Source: an uncultured Eubacteriaceae bacterium (lineage in GTDB: Bacteria > Bacillota > Clostridia > Eubacteriales > UBA1433). Taken from it: a stretch of 9,281 nucleotides of DNA. This document shows positions 6,688 through 9,281 of the stretch, in pieces. The stretch's first letter is position 1. Each line of letters opens with the position of its first letter. Made by a program: the position numbers and the translations under genes. Below the pieces are notes generated by a model. That model saw only the letters and a program-made list of their open reading frames with translations, was not told where the DNA came from and made no database searches. The DNA lies in assembly GCA_937914785.1 (NCBI GenBank), contig CALGIV010000168.1, forward strand, positions 1 to 9,281, written 5' to 3'.

Positions 6688-7673
6688 CGCTTTACTCCTT
6701 TGCGCATACGCGGGTCGATAACGCCGTAGAGCACGTTGGCTGTAAAGTTGCCGGCAAAGACGATGGCGGCGCTGATGATGGTAATAGCCAGCAGCAACGG
6801 TACATCGCTGCCAAGGCCGGCGGTTACGGCGGCTTGGCCGAGGCCGGGGTAAGAAAACACCTGCTCGACTAAAATGCTGCCGCCGAAAATTTCGCTGATG
6901 GAAGCAAATTGCAAAGTAATGGCGGGCAGCAGTATGTTGCGGATGCCGTGGCGGCGTACGATACGGCCTGTTTTATCGCCGCGGGCCTTGGCGAACAGGA
7001 CGTAATCGCTGTTCATAACATCGATAAGCTTTTCGCGCGTGTGCAGGCAGATGTTGGCAATGCCTGTAATGCTTAGTGTCAGTGCCGGCAGGATGGCGTG
7101 GCGCAGCCTGTCTAAAAAAGTAACATCGGCGGCTTCAACGCCGATGGGCACGCTTAAGCCGATCGGTACCCATTTCAGCCAGACGGCAAAGATCAACAGC
7201 AGAATTAAGGCGAGCCAGAATACCGGTGTGCTCGAAATTGTCAAACAATAGCCCTGAATCAGCTTGTCGGCAAGGCTGCCCTTCCTTGCGCCTGCGATAA
7301 TGCCGAGCAGGAAGCCCAAAATGCCGGAAAGCAGCCAGGCCAGCGTCATTAGAAGCAGGGAGTTTTTCAACCGTTCGCCGATGATGGCCGAGACGTTCTG
7401 ACGATACAGCAGTGAGACGCCCATATCGCCGCGGATAAAGTCTTTGGCCCACGCGACAAATCGCGTGACCGGCGGCTGGCCTACGCCCCAGTATTCTTCA
7501 AGTTTGGCAATTTGCTCCGCACTTAAGGAGCCCAGCGCCGTCTGGCCGACATTGGCGCTTAACGGGTCGATGGGAGAGATGGAGATGAGGGCAAATGTCA
7601 CGATGGCGACGCACAGCAGTAAAAGCACCATACGCAGCAGGTTTTTTGTGATAAAACCGATCAGGTGTTTCAT
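6684..7673 (-). CDS. ABC importer permease 1 (NikB/DppB-like)
   Basis: Inner-membrane permease of the DppB/NikB class, 329 residues, full length. It has a first membrane helix at about 12-32, the periplasmic-side SPIDPLSANVG (33-43), helices near 105-128, 145-166, 193-212, 248-270 and 293-317, the EAA-type loop at about 228-250 (AKARGDKTGRIVRRHGIRN), SYPGLGQ (274-280) and the terminal DPRMRKG (320-326). The start is constrained: a TAA stop lies two codons upstream in frame, so the ATG at 7671-7673 is the earliest possible. Unlike its neighbours it has no good Shine-Dalgarno; the nearest AGG is 17 bases away. That may keep permease levels below those of the binding protein. Confidence 0.93.
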   Translation of the reverse strand: MKHLIGFITKNLLRMVLLLLCVAIVTFALISISPIDPLSANVGQTALGSLSAEQIAKLEEYWGVGQPPVTRFVAWAKDFIRGDMGVSLLYRQNVSAIIGERLKNSLLLMTLAWLLSGILGFLLGIIAGARKGSLADKLIQGYCLTISSTPVFWLALILLLIFAVWLKWVPIGLSVPIGVEAADVTFLDRLRHAILPALTLSITGIANICLHTREKLIDVMNSDYVLFAKARGDKTGRIVRRHGIRNILLPAITLQFASISEIFGGSILVEQVFSYPGLGQAAVTAGLGSDVPLLLAITIISAAIVFAGNFTANVLYGVIDPRMRKGVKR

Positions 7674-7718
7674 TTGTTACGGGTATATACCTATTACCTT
7701 TCTATGTATCGGAGCCAT
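7674..7718 (-). other. 45-bp junction between binding-protein and permease genes
   Basis: This is the largest gap in the - strand operon. It contains the perfect 10-base palindrome GGTATATACC (7682-7691) and an AAAGG further upstream, but no well-placed Shine-Dalgarno for the permease and no clear terminator or promoter. Whether the palindrome is functional is unknown; it may be chance. Confidence 0.5.
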
Positions 7719-9281
7719 TCATTCGGCCCAGGTCCATTGGTCTACGTTATTTACAATCGTCCAGCCGTGGCCGTGCGGGTGAATCTTCTGCTCGGCTACG
7801 ACCAAGTCTTCGCGTACGAAATACAGGTGGTCGATATTGACAAGCCATACCCAGGCGGTATCGTCGATGATACCTTCTGATTGCGCTTTTTGCCACAATA
7901 TATAGGATTCTTCGAGCTTACCGCTGCTGAGCGCCTGGTCCATATAAGCATCGACGGCTTCATTGGCATAAGGGGAGTAGAGCGCATAACCATCTTCTGT
8001 TGTATGATAAATATTATAAAGCTCCATCGGCGTATGGGCGCCCCAGCCCCACAGCATCACGTCGCACTGCGCGCGTTCGTAAGCGACGTCCCAGCCGACA
8101 CCTTCAACTGCTGCGTCGATGCCGAGCAGAGCCAGTTGATTCTTAAGTTCTGCTGCGAGTGCCTGACGCACGGAGTCGCTTGCCGGATAGAGGATATTGA
8201 TTTCAGCGCGCAGCCCGTCTTTGGCGCGGATACCGTCCTCACCGGGCAGCCATCCGCCATCTTCAAGAATCTGCACAGCACGACCAAAATCGTAGCTTAC
8301 AACGGCATCGTCGTTAAACCACGGCATTTTATCACACACGCTGTAAGCCGGTGTGCCATAGCCGCCGAGCACGTGCCCGATCAGCGCGTCGCGGTCGAGG
8401 CCGATGTTGATCGCCTGCCGGAGGGCTTTATCGCTCGTAACGTCGTTGCCTTTCTTGCCGTCATAGGAAATAGCCGGCAGGTTTATCCCGCGATTGTCGA
8501 CGGACTTACAAGAGAGGAGCTGATAGCCGTCGACATCCTGTGCCGCATAAGAAGCTGCGGTATAAGCCAGGTCAGCCTGACCGGACCGGACAGCCGTAAA
8601 GGCGGCGTCTTCATCCATAAACAGGATGGTGACTTTCTCGATCTTTGGCGCTTCGCCGTAGTAGTTTTCATTCGCTTCCAGGATGACCTGCTGTCCTTTG
8701 TCCCATTGTTTGAGCTGATAGCGGCCGGAACCGATAGGGTTTTGACCGTAGGCCTCATCGTAGGCGTGTTGCGGTACAATACCGACGATCGACATCGTAT
8801 ACGGCCAGATGGCATACGGCCGGTTCATATGGAACAACACAGTCGTCTCATCCGTCGCCTCAGCATAGTCAAACATCGTAAAGTCATTGACCGTACTCTT
8901 TTCTTTGACCGTGTTATAAGTAAATGCGACATCTTCGGTCGTCAGTGCTTTGCCGTCGGTGAAGAAAACGTCGTCGCGGATCTGCACTTGCCAAAGGAGG
9001 CCATCTTCGCTGACGGCAACCTCGGTCGCAAGGTCATTTTCAATCGTCAGGTCGGCTGCCGTGACGGTTAAAGTGCTTTGCAGCAATGGTTCGTGTACGT
9101 GTTCGCCGGCACCCCAGCCATAGGCAGGATCAAAGCCGGCTTCCGGCTCCGAAGTTTTACCCATAACGATGACGACGGAATTGTCCTTACGGCCTGCAGA
9201 AGTTGAATTGTTTGAACACGCACTCATCGACAGGGATAAAATTATAAGAAATACAGATACTATAGCGACACTTCTTTTTTT
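7719..9281 (-). CDS. Family 5 substrate-binding lipoprotein, probable nickel or nickel-chelate receptor (start outside window)
   Basis: Extracytoplasmic solute-binding protein of the peptide/nickel family (SBP_bac_5). The ATG at 9225-9227 is not the true start: the frame stays open to the right edge and encodes KKRSVAIVSVFLIILSLS directly before MSAC, a classic lipoprotein signal peptide and lipobox. The initiator Met therefore lies just past base 9281. Counting from the internal Met as 1, Cys4 would be lipidated; then come HEPLL (45-49), IRDDVFFTDGKALTTEDVAF (83-102), a GSGRYQLKQW segment and RQAINIGLDRDALIG, all typical of the family. The C-terminus holds IHPHGHGW (482-489), a cluster of three His. 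The substrate is inferred as nickel or a nickel chelate because larEBC follow; a peptide or opine metallophore is possible. Confidence 0.9.
   Translation of the reverse strand, partial: KKRSVAIVSVFLIILSLSMSACSNNSTSAGRKDNSVVIVMGKTSEPEAGFDPAYGWGAGEHVHEPLLQSTLTVTAADLTIENDLATEVAVSEDGLLWQVQIRDDVFFTDGKALTTEDVAFTYNTVKEKSTVNDFTMFDYAEATDETTVLFHMNRPYAIWPYTMSIVGIVPQHAYDEAYGQNPIGSGRYQLKQWDKGQQVILEANENYYGEAPKIEKVTILFMDEDAAFTAVRSGQADLAYTAASYAAQDVDGYQLLSCKSVDNRGINLPAISYDGKKGNDVTSDKALRQAINIGLDRDALIGHVLGGYGTPAYSVCDKMPWFNDDAVVSYDFGRAVQILEDGGWLPGEDGIRAKDGLRAEINILYPASDSVRQALAAELKNQLALLGIDAAVEGVGWDVAYERAQCDVMLWGWGAHTPMELYNIYHTTEDGYALYSPYANEAVDAYMDQALSSGKLEESYILWQKAQSEGIIDDTAWVWLVNIDHLYFVREDLVVAEQKIHPHGHGWTIVNNVDQWTWAE
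9216..9281 (-). other. Lipoprotein signal peptide and lipobox (partial)
   Basis: The 18 codons between the right edge and the internal ATG read KKRSVAIVSVFLIILSLS, followed by M-S-A-C. Basic residues, a hydrophobic core and Ser-Ala-Cys fit signal peptidase II processing; the lipidated Cys codon is 9216-9218. Only the initiator Met and perhaps one or two codons are missing. Confidence 0.9.

Noticed and set aside
7881..9071. A 396-codon open frame on the + strand, antisense to the binding-protein gene
   Set aside because: It lies wholly inside a gene with clear family motifs and a lipoprotein signal, shows no recognisable domain, and long antisense frames are common opposite such coding sequence.
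9225..9227. ATG at 9225-9227 as the start of the binding-protein gene
   Set aside because: It would begin three residues before the lipobox Cys with no signal peptide; the upstream in-frame codons supply a complete basic and hydrophobic signal region.

Overview
The window looks like a chromosomal segment of a Gram-positive Bacillota, probably a gut- or sediment-type clostridial lineage. The reasons are strong AGGAGG-type ribosome binding sites, a lipobox substrate-binding lipoprotein, a membrane-anchored surface protein built of MBG-type repeats, and tightly packed co-directional genes. The lineage is inferred from style only and was not checked by any search.

The window has two convergent halves that meet at a shared hairpin terminator near 1463-1497. 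On the left (+ strand, 1-1430) is the 3' part of a large repeat-containing cell-surface protein. It is already open at base 1 and its repeat array continues past the left edge. It carries a proline/aspartate-rich stalk and a three-helix membrane anchor, with no LPXTG motif.

Everything else (1504 to the right edge, - strand) looks like one eight-gene operon, read right to left. The order is: substrate-binding lipoprotein, permease 1, permease 2, ATPase 1, ATPase 2, larE, larB, larC. The first five form a complete peptide/opine/nickel-family (Opp/Dpp/Nik) ABC importer. The last three are the complete biosynthetic set for the nickel-pincer nucleotide (NPN), the cofactor of lactate racemase LarA and related enzymes. 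LarB carboxylates and hydrolyses nicotinic acid adenine dinucleotide, LarE converts the two carboxylates to thiocarboxylates, and LarC inserts nickel. Gene junctions from permease 1 to larC are 4-12 bp gaps or short overlaps; only the lipoprotein-permease junction is larger (45 bp).

The simplest reading is a self-contained supply line that brings nickel in through a Nik-like importer and loads it into NPN through LarC. LarC has a histidine-rich insert (24 His in 48 residues) that could hold nickel. No LarA-type apoenzyme lies in the window; it may be beyond the right edge or elsewhere. Lactobacillus plantarum also couples lar genes to a nickel transporter, but of an unrelated type, so the same logic seems to have been assembled here from different parts. 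The operon promoter and the lipoprotein start codon lie beyond the right edge.
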